Shown here one piece after another: positions 1 through 10,129 of a stretch of DNA of 64,000 nt. The notes beneath the pieces were generated by a model that ran no database searches, was not told the origin of the DNA, and saw only the letters and a program-made list of their open reading frames with translations. Position numbers and translations under genes: made by a program. Positions within the stretch are counted from its first letter, which is position 1, and every line of letters starts with the position of its first letter. Source of the stretch: Centrapalus pauciflorus (taxonomy: Eukaryota; Streptophyta; Magnoliopsida; Asterales; Asteraceae); assembly GCA_020465985.1 (NCBI GenBank), contig JAANYP010007590.1:1-64000 (forward strand), given 5' to 3'.

Positions 1-768
1 TTTGGGATGGAGGGAACTAAGTTGACTGCCCACTTCAGCACGCCGATTCAAGTGAATCACAATCTCGGGCCGGGTACTGAAAGTGATACCAATGTGGATC
101 CGACTTTATATCGGGCCATGATTGGGTCACTTATGTATTTAACTGCTTCAAGACCTGATATTATGTTTGCTGTTTGTATTTGTGCTAGGTTTCAAGCGAA
201 TCCGAAGGAGATGCATATGAAAGCTGTGAAGCGGATTCTACGCTACCTCAAGTCGAAACCGAAGCTGGGACTTTGGTATCACGCGGAGGGAGATCTAGAG
301 TTGGAAGCATTCACGGATTCTGAGTACGGAGGATGCAGCTTGACGCGCAAATCTACAACTGGAGGTTGTCAGTTCCTAGGAGGGAGATTGGTATCCTGGC
401 AATGCAAGAAACAAACATCGGTAGCCATTTCAACGTGCGAGGCCGAGTATGTTGCTGCTGGTAGTTGCTGCTCACAGGATCTGTGGATACAACAACAATT
501 GCGGGATTACGGTTTGGCTTACACTCAAACTCCTATTAGGATAGACAATCAATCTACAATTGCTATAACTAATAATCCAGTTAAACACAGTAAAACAAAG
601 CACATAGACATAAGGCATCATTTTATTCGTGATTGTGCTGAAAAGAACTTAATCAAACTGGTAAAGGTGGCAACAGAAGATAATAATGCAGATTTATTTA
701 CCAAAGCGTTTGATAAGTCACGGTTTGAGTATTTAATTCAACTGAATGGAATGCGCAACCCAGAGTAA
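1..768 (+). CDS. Copia pol C-terminus: RT tail and RNase H (partial)
   Basis: The end of a Ty1/copia polyprotein, open from the window edge to the TAA at 766-768. It starts in the RT thumb region (VDPTLYRAMIGSLMYLT) and runs through RNase H. The RNase H acidic residues are visible: FTDSEYGG (family form FTDSDYAG), the E of CEAEYVA, and IDNQS. It ends with the typical KHIDIRHHFIRD and NADLFTKA motifs. RNase H removes RNA from the RNA-DNA hybrid during reverse transcription. No stop or frameshift is seen in this piece. The first visible Met (position 7) is internal, not a real start. Confidence 0.9.
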   Translation, partial: FGMEGTKLTAHFSTPIQVNHNLGPGTESDTNVDPTLYRAMIGSLMYLTASRPDIMFAVCICARFQANPKEMHMKAVKRILRYLKSKPKLGLWYHAEGDLELEAFTDSEYGGCSLTRKSTTGGCQFLGGRLVSWQCKKQTSVAISTCEAEYVAAGSCCSQDLWIQQQLRDYGLAYTQTPIRIDNQSTIAITNNPVKHSKTKHIDIRHHFIRDCAEKNLIKLVKVATEDNNADLFTKAFDKSRFEYLIQLNGMRNPE

Positions 769-936
769 TTTGACCCTAGTAGTAGTAAGTTTATTTTCTT
801 TTAGAGTCGTAGTATTTCTTTCTTTACAGTAGTCTGCTAATTTAGGAAAGTTTCTATTTTTAGTAAGTTTCTAATTTTAGTAAGTTTCTATTTTTAGTAA
901 GTTAGTAGGTTAGCTTATTTTACTGCTTTTTCTTAT

Positions 937-990
937 GAAAAACAAAAGAAAAAAGAGAGAAAATTACAAAAATACAAAAAAAGAGAATAT
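937..990 (+). promoter_or_regulatory. Conserved purine-rich tract after pol
   Basis: An A/G-only run (GAAAAACAAAAG... then AAAAAAGAGAG..., with rare C/T) begins 169 nt after the pol stop. The same tract is at 53049-53103 in copy C and, on the minus strand, at 15485-15427 in copy B, although flanking sequence differs much more. It resembles a polypurine tract. Sireviruses are known for multiple polypurine tracts, but its role here is inferred. Confidence 0.5.
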
Positions 991-1351
991 CAGAAAAGGA
1001 GTTAAGTCTTAGATTCATAGGTTCAAAGTGACGAAAATTAGCACCGTCGTTACAGACTCTAAGTATTTAGGCTTTCACACATAATGCAATTAAATCCTAA
1101 GTGTTATACTTTATTTAGTTTGATGTGTTGGTAGACATAATACATATAGGGAATCTCAAGGCTAATAAAATATTCTAGAAAAAGTCAAACGTGTCACTAA
1201 CTTAGATGTACGACCAATCGGTCTTAATTTTTATGTACAAGACATACAAACATTGAGTCTAAATGAGGTATGCAAACTTTCTGGGTATGTATGGCAACAT
1301 CAAATACATCTGAAAATGGAAAGAATAGAAATATCATGTAAAACTGAGAGT

Positions 1352-1540
1352 CGAAAACATGCAACTCTGTTGTACGTAAGTACAGACCTGTTGTCTCTGT
1401 TTAGATTCGGGTTAGCAGACATGTCGCTTTGTTGTACGTCAGTACAGACCTGTCACCGCTATCTGCTAACTTTAAAAATAAACCTTAAGTCGAACTAAGA
1501 CACTTTGTTGTATGAGAATACAGACCTGTGTCCGATGTTT
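1352..1540 (+). ncRNA. Array of three RNA hairpins (copy A)
   Basis: Three units of about 55-70 nt share a core around TTGTACGTAAGTACAGACCTGT with a small GTAC...GTAC inner stem. Unit 2 (1412-1469) has outer arms TTAGCAGACA and TATCTGCTAA, pairing at 9 of 10 positions. Unit 3 (about 1492-1540) has GACAC and GTGTC. Unit 1 (about 1352-1410) pairs more weakly (CGAA..AACA with TGTT..TTCG). The same array is in copy C at 53459-53655 with different stem sequence. This is a structured element within the retrotransposon RNA, not an independent RNA gene. Confidence 0.55.
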
Positions 1541-1909
1541 GTCTTTTAAAGAAAGTTTGCAAATACCAACAAGTTAGAATTTTTGTCTGTGTGCCTTGAT
1601 CATAAAAGTATGTCTATGTCTGAGTCACGTAAGATAATTTCCTGATAAATAAAAAGGCCAAGGGATATTCCGAAATGTAGAATGTTTAACAGGGTAAAAT
1701 ACCAACAATCGGCTAAATGGGTATGTCACGACAAACAATCAAAGGAATTCAAAAAAATTCCTAAGTGTGAAAATTTAAGTACTGAAAGTTAGTATCGGAC
1801 ATCGCAATCTGATTGAACCTTTCTTAGACTATACTCATCAAAAATACGTTGTTAAGTATTTTGCTTAGACTGTAAATTTTTTTTTTCTTAAGTCTAGATT
1901 AAATTTTTG

Positions 1910-1990
1910 GTCAAAATTTTATTTTACTTTATTTTATTTTTACCTTAGTTTATTTTATTTTATTTTAGTTTAGTTTAATTTTTACTTAGG
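1910..1990 (+). repeat. TTTTA-rich array in spacer
   Basis: Repeated TTTTA/TTTTAGTTTA units, T-rich on the sense strand. Equivalent arrays lie at 53990-54100 in copy C and on the minus strand at about 15065-14980 in copy B, always between the pol stop and the TCGA-word field. Function unknown. Confidence 0.6.
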
Positions 1991-2160
1991 TAAAAGGTTA
2001 AAAGTTACTGAGGGTGCATTCAAAGATGAATAAAATAAACAATGCGTGAACTATCTTGAGCTTAGGGTAAAAGAGTTGGCATAGTTTATCTGGTTACACA
2101 ATACCGTAGAAAAAAGTTGGAAAAGTTGAACTTATTTCAAAATTTTCAAAATTTTTCTAA

Positions 2161-2880
2161 GTGTTGGAGGTTTCGAATCTAAGACAGACTCGAATAAGGA
2201 GTACTTCGAATCTGTCAGTAGATTCGAATCTATGCTTAGACTCGAGGGTTGGTGGTATAAATAGGTTAACAGTGAAGTCATTTAATACTTACTGTTGTCG
2301 AATCTATACTCTCGAATCTATATTGGCGATTTCGAATCTGTTCTCTAGTCTACCGTTTCTCTCCTAAACGACATTTTGTCGACTTTGAAGACTGTTTGTT
2401 CGATTCTACAGACACTTCTAGGTATAATCAACCAGATTGTACAAGATTTGTGTAGTTTTATACACAATTTTCAGCTAAAACATCAAATTTTGAAGTTTTA
2501 TGGGTCAAAATATGGTTTTTGCTAAATAACTAAGTTTGGACCTATAAAATATCAAATTAAAAGCATAAATCATTGATTAGAATCTAGTTGAACTAATGTA
2601 TGTGATTTACCAAGTTCAAAATGGTTAAAATCTTGGGTTTTTGTTGAAAAATCAACAGTCGGGGCTTCGAGTCTATTCCTGGACCTTCGAATCTGTTCAT
2701 GGGTTTCTCGAATCTGTCATTAGATTCGAGATGACCATGATATTCGAATCTGTCCATTAGACTCGAAAAGGGACTCTTCGAATCTGTCCATTAGACTCGA
2801 AAAGGGACTTTTCGAATCTGTCCATTACACTCGAATATGGACACTTCGAATCTGTTACCTTCGAATCTGTACTTTATTTA
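2161..2880 (+). repeat. TCGA-word field upstream of the extra ORF (copy A)
   Basis: About 700 nt with many copies of TTCGAATCTG and its inverse-type partner AGACTCGAA, including a perfect 14-nt palindrome TAGATTCGAATCTA at 2219-2232. Between about 2700 and 2870 the words fall into a short tandem repeat with the spacer TCCATTAGACTCGAAAAGGG. The same AGATTCGA word recurs in the LTR of this element (6340-6520). Confidence 0.75.
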
Positions 2881-3011
2881 CTTTGTTTAATTTAAATATT
2901 ATTAAACTTGTGGAAATTTAATTGTGTTAGATTTTGTGTTTAATCAAGTACAAAATAAAACAAATTTTGAATTTAAACAAGTTTATTGATTTTTAATGAG
3001 TCTAACAGTTT

Positions 3012-3025
3012 TATTTATTGTGCAG
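3012..3025 (+). promoter_or_regulatory. Candidate 3' splice acceptor before the extra ORF
   Basis: TTTATTTATTGTGCAG, with AG at 3024-3025, lies two bases before the ATG at 3028. Copies B (AG at 14073-14072, ATG 14069) and C (AG at 55007-55008, start position 55011) keep the same pyrimidine-rich GTGCAG with identical 2-nt spacing. This fits expression of the ORF from a spliced mRNA. Confidence 0.6.
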
Positions 3026-3027
3026 AT

Positions 3028-6000
3028 ATGGCAGTTCGCGCTTTTGTCCCGAAGCATAACATGGTCCTTAATCCAGAAAATAATATCCCTGAGGCGCAGG
3101 GTTTTCGCGAAGTTTTGGACTTCCTAGCTGAGTCTAGGATTAGCTATGCTTTGTATCATAACATTCCAATTGTAATTTCGTATGTACGCCAGTTTTACGA
3201 TCATTTACAGGTGGACTGTACTGTCACCCCGACAGTTATCAGAACCAGAATCGCTGGCCAGCCTCTAGTCTTCTCAGCAGACATGTTGCGCCAAGTGCTA
3301 CAGTTGGGTTCTCAAGAACAAGAAGATGGGCCTATTGACTTTCCATTAAGTATTAGGCAGACTGCTTTTCTGAGAATGGGGTACAGTTTAGATGTGACGA
3401 AGTCATCGTATATGAAAAGTGGCCTGATAGGGCAGTGGAGATTTTTGGTGCATGTGTTCATGATTTGTTTTGCGCCAAAGAAGGCTGGATTTGACTACAT
3501 CGTGTCAAAGATCCAATCAGGGGTTATTGCACTGGTGTATAATCGGAAGTTCAGCTTCTCTCAAATGTTTTTCTCGGAGTTCGTCCATCAGATCACGGCT
3601 CCAGAAAGGGAACGATTTTTGCTATATCCAAGATTTGTCATGATGTTGATAAGGCACTTTTTGCCAAATTTGCAACAATCAGATGACACTTTGAGCGTCA
3701 ATGTTATGGATAAACGCATCTTTGCTGACTGTTCCTCACATCGAGGACGATTAGCTGTTCCGGTTGCGCGTCCATTGTTTGGAGCGATTGTGGACAGGGA
3801 ATTTCGCGCCCCGGAAGATGCCAACTGGGCAGGGGTAGCTGACATTCAACCACAGCAACAACAACAGCAACGTCAACAACAACAACAGCCGCGAGCTCAG
3901 CCGCGTGACCCGAGACGTCGACAAAGACCAGCTGCGAGTCAAATCCAGGCTTCCAGGCCTTCTACGAGCGAACAGCCCCAAGCACAGGAAGCAGGGCCTT
4001 CGAGTGCCATTCCTGAATCTGAGCAGATTGCTCAAACCTTGGAGGAAATATGGGCATCTGGTCCACATGCAAATGAGGATGTTGCAGCAGCATTAGTAGA
4101 TGAGCTGCTTAGTCCCCCAGTAGATACAGATGATGTATTTAGAGATGTCGAGGAATATGAGCCAGAGCAGGCTGATAACGTTTTGTCATCATCTGCAACC
4201 GAATCAGAAGAGATGGAGGAGTTAGAGGTTGAAGCTCCTGAGTCAGTATCGACTGAACCACCTATTCAAATTGGAACTTATGGTTCGAGATTGATTATCA
4301 ATGAGGGTGGTTCGAGGAGGCGCGTGAACAGGGAATTGGAAGAGTCTGATTTTGAAGAAGAGGAAGTTCCTCAACTAGTGACAAGGCAACGTGCCAAACG
4401 TCACAGGTTCATGCAAGGATCATCTTCAGCTCCTGATCCTCAACCAGAAATTCCACAACATCAAGAACCTCAAACCACCAGTCCACCACCACCACCACCA
4501 CCAACACCACCACCACCTCAAGATGAACCCTATATTCCTCCACCATTCATTCCTTCTCCCATTCAGTCCATTCCATCCACCTCAACCGCCTATTCTGAAA
4601 ATCAGCGGTTTATGCAACTCAAGGCTCGAGTGGATTTCCAACATGTTCAAATCCTAAGCCTAACACAGGCAATGGGTGAAATTCAGGCACATAATGCAAA
4701 TCTAGATAAAGAAAATGCTGAATTAAAGAAGACAGTTGAAACAATCCAAGACGAGAATGTTGACCTAAAGACATTTGTCTGCGACCAGGCAGCCGAGTTA
4801 AGATCGATGCGCTCCCTCATTGAGCAGTTAATGAAAAATCTTCAGGCTCAGGGGGAGACATCCTGCAGGGATCAGGAAGTGCAGCATAGAGAGGATGATG
4901 ACGAAGGCGATGATCCCGGTGCGAATAAAGAGATTGAGTCTGTAGATTTTCCTGCAGCTCAAATTACACAAGTTCAGGGGGAGCCTAGTCAACGCGAAGG
5001 AGAAAGGGGTGAGGCTAGTTCATCTAAATAGCCTACAGACTTTGAGATCAGCGAGATGATTGAAGCGCTCATGGATCTTGAAGATGATCCACTGGATGTA
5101 GGCTTTGATAATGAAGATGAAGAGCTGGAAGAAGGGGTGTTTGTGCCAGGGGAGATTGTAGACTGGCGGTCGGATGATGAAGTACTTGCTGATGAGGATG
5201 ATGAAGCTGACGAGATAGTTGTGCAGCAGAATCCTATCACTGATACTTATATGATTGATGGAAATAAAATTGTCGACGCAGATATAGTTAATGTTGCATT
5301 GAATCCTCAGCCATCGACAGAAGAACCTGCAAGAGAGCTAACTAATGAAGAAAAACGAAAGCTATGGTTGAGGGCTGAAGAGAAAGAAGCAGCAATTAAA
5401 AAGACAATGAGAGTTCCAGGTAGTGGGAAGCTGTCTGAGCGAATTCTAAGCTGGTTCTTTGACAGAGATCTGCAGCTATTTATAATAAAGAGAAAAGACG
5501 GGCTTCAGTACATGAGGCGAACTTTGAAAGCGTTCAACTCCCTGCCAAAAATCGAAATCACTGCGCTTGCTTGGAAAGATCTTATAAACATTGGCAATGA
5601 TCCCTACGCGAGCGTAATCGAAAGAATCATAAGAAAGGAAGGGAGATCAAGGAAGTTCGAACGTTTGAATCCAAGGGTCGGGAGAAGAGTTGAGGATCCG
5701 TCACGTATTGATCCTCTAACTGGACGACCTTGGATGAGGATTCACTACAAGCCGGCTAGATGTCTTAGAAGGGTTCCTCTCAAGCCAATGCCATAAAATA
5801 TTCTGAAGAATCTGAAGTGGTGGTATGCTGACACGGAAACTGGGGAAGCGGTTATGGAAGACTTAGAAGAAAATGTTATTCTTAGAGTCTATGACCCGCT
5901 TCACCTGGTAAACCTATCTAAAGAAGATCTGCAGATGTTGTATAATTGTAAGATTTCCAGTGACGCACATATGGATACTGAGGCTAGTAAGTATGAAAAT

Positions 6001-6057
6001 GTGGTCAAGGTATGCGTCGAAAAAGGTCTGTATGCTGGTAGTGTTTTGAATCAATAA
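3028..6057 (+). pseudogene. Sirevirus-type extra (envelope-like) ORF, copy A
   Basis: One reading frame of about 1009 codons with two in-frame stops: TAG at 5029-5031 and TAA at 5794-5796. Copies B and C lack the first stop. An upstream in-frame ATG exists at 2986, but I chose 3028 because it follows the conserved splice acceptor. Parts in order: an N-terminal domain of about 250 residues shared by all copies (motifs QVDCTVTPTV, YMKSGLIGQWRFL); a Gln-rich then acidic stretch; a Pro-rich stretch (about 4470-4590); a coiled coil (about 4610-4860); an acidic region; and a conserved C-terminal domain (about 5330-6050). SIRE1-like 'envelope-like' ORFs also have Pro-rich and coiled-coil parts. I see no convincing signal peptide or membrane anchor, so envelope function is unproven. 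Confidence 0.75.
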
Positions 6058-6104
6058 ATAAACCAAGTTCTTAAATCAAATGTGTGAATTATTAGAAGCT
6101 ATCG

Positions 6105-6117
6105 TCAAGGGGGAGTC
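6105..6117 (+). promoter_or_regulatory. Polypurine tract of copia A
   Basis: CAAGGGGGAGTC lies directly before the 3' LTR and would prime plus-strand DNA synthesis. Copy C has the same tract at 61243-61253. Confidence 0.8.
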
Positions 6118-6761
6118 TGTTGGTACATCCTGTGTGACGACATCAGTCTAAGTGATCCTACATTGTGATTTTAGCAAGTGTGTGATATATATGTTTATTT
6201 ATGGTTGATATTTATTAGTGTTTGTATGTTTGAACTTGATGTAACGTATTACAAGAAGTTCAAACATAAAGTACAAAGATAAATTCAATTATAAGTAATA
6301 ATGTAAGGATCAACACTTAGTTGTTTATGTAAAAGGCTAGATTCGAATTATATATGGGGTGACATTCGAATCTGTGATAGATTCGAATGTAACCATAGAT
6401 TCGAAAATAGGCTAGATTCGAGACTGTCAGATGGACAGATTCGAATGGGCCTTGGGCCAGATTCGAGGTTGGCCCACAACAGACTCGAATCAGGGTCTAT
6501 AATTAGGGATAGACTCGAATGATTAGATGACTTTTTGCAGAATTCGTGAGGAATTAAGCAAGAGGCGATCTCGAGTTTATCAGCTAGGTGAGTGCCGTTT
6601 CGGAGAGAATTAGTACGTAGGATCGTTCGTGTGTCGTTCGTTCAGCGTCTAATAGTCTTCGTGTTCCATTGCTTGAGAGTTGTCCGTCTAACCGTCAACG
6701 AGGATTCCGCACTCGTTCACGGATCCGCGTCTAGATAGATCTTGCAGTCGTAGACCTTACA
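6118..6761 (+). repeat. 3' LTR of copia A
   Basis: 644 bp, starting TGTTGGTACA and ending CCTTACA. Homologous to the copy B LTR (22384-22965, minus) and copy C LTRs (38630-39203, 61254-61793). It carries many AGATTCGA words (6340-6520), a TATA-like TATAATTAG near 6500 and a CpG-rich 3' third. The flank at 6762 is gypsy RT. The partner LTR is outside the window. Confidence 0.85.
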
Positions 6762-9394
6762 GTTCATCTTCGTGGTGTGCACCTGTCTTATTTGTCAAAA
6801 AGAAAGACGGAATTTTCCGTATGTGCATCGACTACCGCGAGTTGAACAAAGTTACTATAAAGAATAAATATCCTCTGCTCAGGATCGATGATCTGTTTGA
6901 TCAGCTACAAGGAGCCAGCTACTTCTCGAAAATAGATCTTCGTTCTGGGTATCATCAGTTGAAAGTTAAAGATGAGGATGTTCTAAAGACAGCCTTCCGA
7001 ACAAGATACGGTCATTACGAATTTCTCGTGATGCCGTTCGGTTTAACAAATGCACCAGCGGCGTTCATGGATCTCATGAATAGCGTGTGCAGACCGATGC
7101 TGGATAAGTCAGTTATCGTATTCATAGACGATATTCTGATTTACTCCAAAACGGAGGCTGACCATTCTAATCATCTGCGACAATTGCTAGAGTTACTGAG
7201 AAAAGAAAGACTCTATGCAAAATTCTCTAAGTGCGAATTCTGGCTCAGACAGATTCAATTCCTTGGCCATGTCATATCTGGGGAAGGAATTTCAGTTGAT
7301 CCTTCTAAAGTCGAGGCCGTTCAGAAATGGCAAACGCCTAGCAATGCCTCAGAGATCAGAAGTTTCCTTGGATTGGCTAGTTACTATCGGCGATTCATTA
7401 AGGACTTCTCAAAGATTGCTGTGCCACTTACGATGCTAACACGAAAGAATACTCCTTTGGTATGGGCAGATAAACAGCAAGAGGCATTTGAAACTTTGAA
7501 ACAGAAGTTAATTCAATCGCCGATCCTAGCCTTACCAGAGGGCAACGATGATTTTGTCGTTTACCGCGACGCATCTGGTACTGGCTTAGGGTGTGTCCTC
7601 ATGCAAAGGGGAAAAGTCATTGCCTATGCTTCAAGGCAATTGAAGGATTATGAGAAAAGTGCACCAACTCATGATCTTGAGTTGGCTGCCGTTACCTTTG
7701 CCCTAAAGATCTAGCGTCATTATCTTTATGGGACTCGGTGTCAGCTTTACACCGATCATAAGAGTCTTAATCATCTCTTTACTCAAAAGGATCTGAATAT
7801 GAAACAACGACGGTTCTTGGAGCTTATCAAGGACTATGACTGCGAGATCCTATATCATCCCGGCAAAGCTAATGTTGTCGCGGATGCTTTGAGTAGGAAA
7901 GTGTATCCAGAAAACTGTTGCTATGCCTTGACTCCTATTGTATTCTCTTCCGATCTTATTGAAGACATCAGATCTGCTCAAGTTGAAGCGTTGAAAGAAG
8001 AGAATATCGGTTCTGAAAATATCAAAGGGCAGTTACAATTCCTATCTATGAATCATTTGGGACTTCATTGTCTCAAGGGAAACCGAATCTGGATTCCTAA
8101 GTATGGTTCTATTCGCAACACTCTTCTATCTGAAGCTCACAAGTCCAAATTATCTGTTCATCCTGGTAGCTCAAAGATGTATTTCGATCTGAAAGCTGAT
8201 TACTGGTGGCCAGGAATGAAGAAAGACATCGGTCGATATGTTGAAAGCTGCAGAATCTGTCAGATGGTTAAGGCAGAACACCAGAAACCCTTCGGGAATA
8301 CGCAACCACTACCAGTTCCTGAATGGAAGTGGGAGCATATAACAATGGACTTCATCACGAAGTTGCCTAAGACCAAAAGACAGCACGACTCCATCTGGGT
8401 AGTCGTGGACCGATTAACGAAGTCAGCTCACTTCATACCGATGAAAGAGACGTACTCCCTTGATAGATTGGCACAGTTGTATATCACAAAAATAATTTCT
8501 CGTCACGGTGTGCCAAAGTCTATCGTATCTGATCGTGATAGTCGTTTCACGTATAGATTCTGGCAAGCTCTACAAGACGGCATGGGTACTCGGATCTCTA
8601 TGAGTACTGCTTATCATCCTAATGCAGATGGCCAGAGTGAGCGTACTATCCTTACTCTTGAAGATATGCTTCGTGCCTACATTCTTGATCTGGGTTGTAA
8701 CTGGGATGACCACTTGCCTCTGGTCGAATTTTCGTATAGTAACAGTTATCATTCTACGATCAAGATGGCTCCTTTTGAAGCTCTATACGGAAGAAAGTGC
8801 AGAACTCCCACCTGTTGGCGCGAAACTAGTGAATCACCTATAGCAGGTCCTGCTCTTCTACAATTGACTCATGAGAAGATTCAACTCGTCAGAAGGAACA
8901 TTCTTGAAGCTCAAAGCAGGCAGAATTCATATTATGATAATCGACACAGATCAATAAGCTTTGCAGTTAACAGTTGGGTGATGCTGAAAGTATCCCCAAT
9001 GAAGAATGTGGTGAGATTTATAAAGAGAAACAAGCTAGCTCCGAGATTTATCGGTCTGTTCAAGATTGTCGAAAAGATAGGAAATCAATCTTGTCGTCTT
9101 GAACTGGCAGCGGACTTATCTGGAATACATCCTGTATTCCATGTCAGTCATCTGAGAAAGAGCTTAGCAGACGAAAGAGAAGTTCAAATACCACACGTTA
9201 ACTTGCAAATTGATGAGAAACATAGAGTGGTTGAAGAGCCGGAGTGTATTCTGGACTCGAAGACCAAAAAGCTTCGGAATAAAGAGATACAGATGGTGCT
9301 CGTCCAGTGGAAACACCACAAAGGTTCGCATCAGTCTTGGGAATCTGAAGATGTTATGAAAGCTACTTATCCCAGTTTGTTCGAACATAGCTAA
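6762..9394 (+). pseudogene. Gypsy A pol: RT, RNase H, integrase, chromodomain-like end
   Basis: A single frame to the stop at 9394, broken only by TAG at 7712-7714, where the family has Trp (KI*RH for KIWRH). It begins at the copia A boundary (APVLFVKKKDG). RT shows MPFGLTNAP and FIDD (7121-7132). RNase H shows YRDAS and YTDHKSL. Integrase has an HHCC zinc finger (HPGSSKMYFD...CRICQ) and the catalytic acidic residues in TMDFI, VSDRDSRF and GQSERTI. The C-terminal VLVQWKHHKGSHQSWE resembles the chromodomain of Tekay/Del elements. The gene lacks its gag and protease part here. Confidence 0.9.
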
Positions 9395-9696
9395 CTTCGG
9401 GAACGAAGTTTGTGCGTGGTGGAGCCCATTCTGTAACAACCTAACTTTTGGATCCAGTCATAAATTCAGTATTTTCGAACCGATAATGTAATTTTATTAC
9501 ATTATTTGAATTATAATTTAATTAAGTTATGAAATAATTAATTAAATTATATAAATATTTAAAGTTATGATTTAATAATTATTAAAGATAATTAAATAAT
9601 GGAGATATAAGATACAAAAGTAATAGCGGGTTAAGTAGCAAATATAACTAGATGAAGTATATAAACGAGATTTATTATTCATTTAATCACTTTTAC

Positions 9697-9720
9697 TCTC
9701 TCTCTACACACACACACACA

Positions 9721-9764
<44 letters not shown>
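9697..9764 (+). repeat. CA then CT microsatellite
   Basis: (CA)n followed by a long (CT)n run, in the U3/R part of the gypsy A LTR, about 265 bp after the LTR start. Confidence 0.9.
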
Positions 9765-10129
9765 CTTCTCTCTAAATTATCTCCCAAACCGACCGGCCGA
9801 TTATCAAGTTTTATACGTCATTGAAAAGATCTCGAAGAGTTCTACACGGATCTGCTATTTCATACGTGATTTCGTACGAATTTGAGGTAAGAATCGACAT
9901 TTTTAAGCTTTATTACTTTCGATTTTTTTTGAAGGTAAATTCGAATTTCCCATTTTTATTCGAATTTATGCTATTTTACTTGAGTATTAACTTGGTTCTG
10001 AAAGATTATATATAACAGAATTGAATCTAGGCTTAATATCTAACATATTCATGATTTTTAGACTTAAAAATGAATGTTTTAAAGCTGAATATTAAGAACA
10101 AATTCTAGATGACAAGAACAAACTCGATT

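Larger units (their letters stand above)
769..3027 (+). other. Pol-to-extra-ORF spacer of copia A
   Basis: This 2.26 kb non-coding spacer holds, in order, a purine-rich tract just after pol, a three-hairpin array, a short conserved AT motif (about 1642-1660), a TTTTA-rich stretch, a dense TCGA-word field and a 3' splice acceptor abutting the extra ORF. Copy C has the same order (52970-55010). Copy B has a shorter version (15591 down to 14070). The short ORFs predicted here are not shared between copies, so I do not regard them as genes. Confidence 0.7.
1..6761 (+). mobile_element. Copia copy A (Sirevirus-type), 3' part of the element
   Basis: This is the right-hand part of a Ty1/copia LTR retrotransposon whose 5' LTR, gag and most of pol lie left of the window. 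In order it holds the end of pol (RT tail and RNase H), a 2.26 kb spacer, an extra long ORF with two in-frame stops, a polypurine tract and the 3' LTR (6118-6761). The same order occurs in copies B and C further right. An extra ORF after pol is the hallmark of Sireviruses such as soybean SIRE1. The sequence after the LTR is gypsy reverse transcriptase, so this copy is nested in gypsy A. Confidence 0.9.

Noticed and set aside
1352..1540. Hairpin array as tRNA or snoRNA genes
   Set aside because: No cloverleaf, no A/B box pair, no C/D or H/ACA boxes; it lies inside a retrotransposon transcript.
2161..2880. TTCGAA words as heat-shock elements
   Set aside because: Heat-shock elements need nTTCnnGAAn with a 2-nt gap; here the halves are fused as TTCGAA.
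3588..4068. Minus-strand ORFs opposite the extra ORF of copy A
   Set aside because: Mirror translations of the Gln-rich and coding stretch on the plus strand; not conserved.
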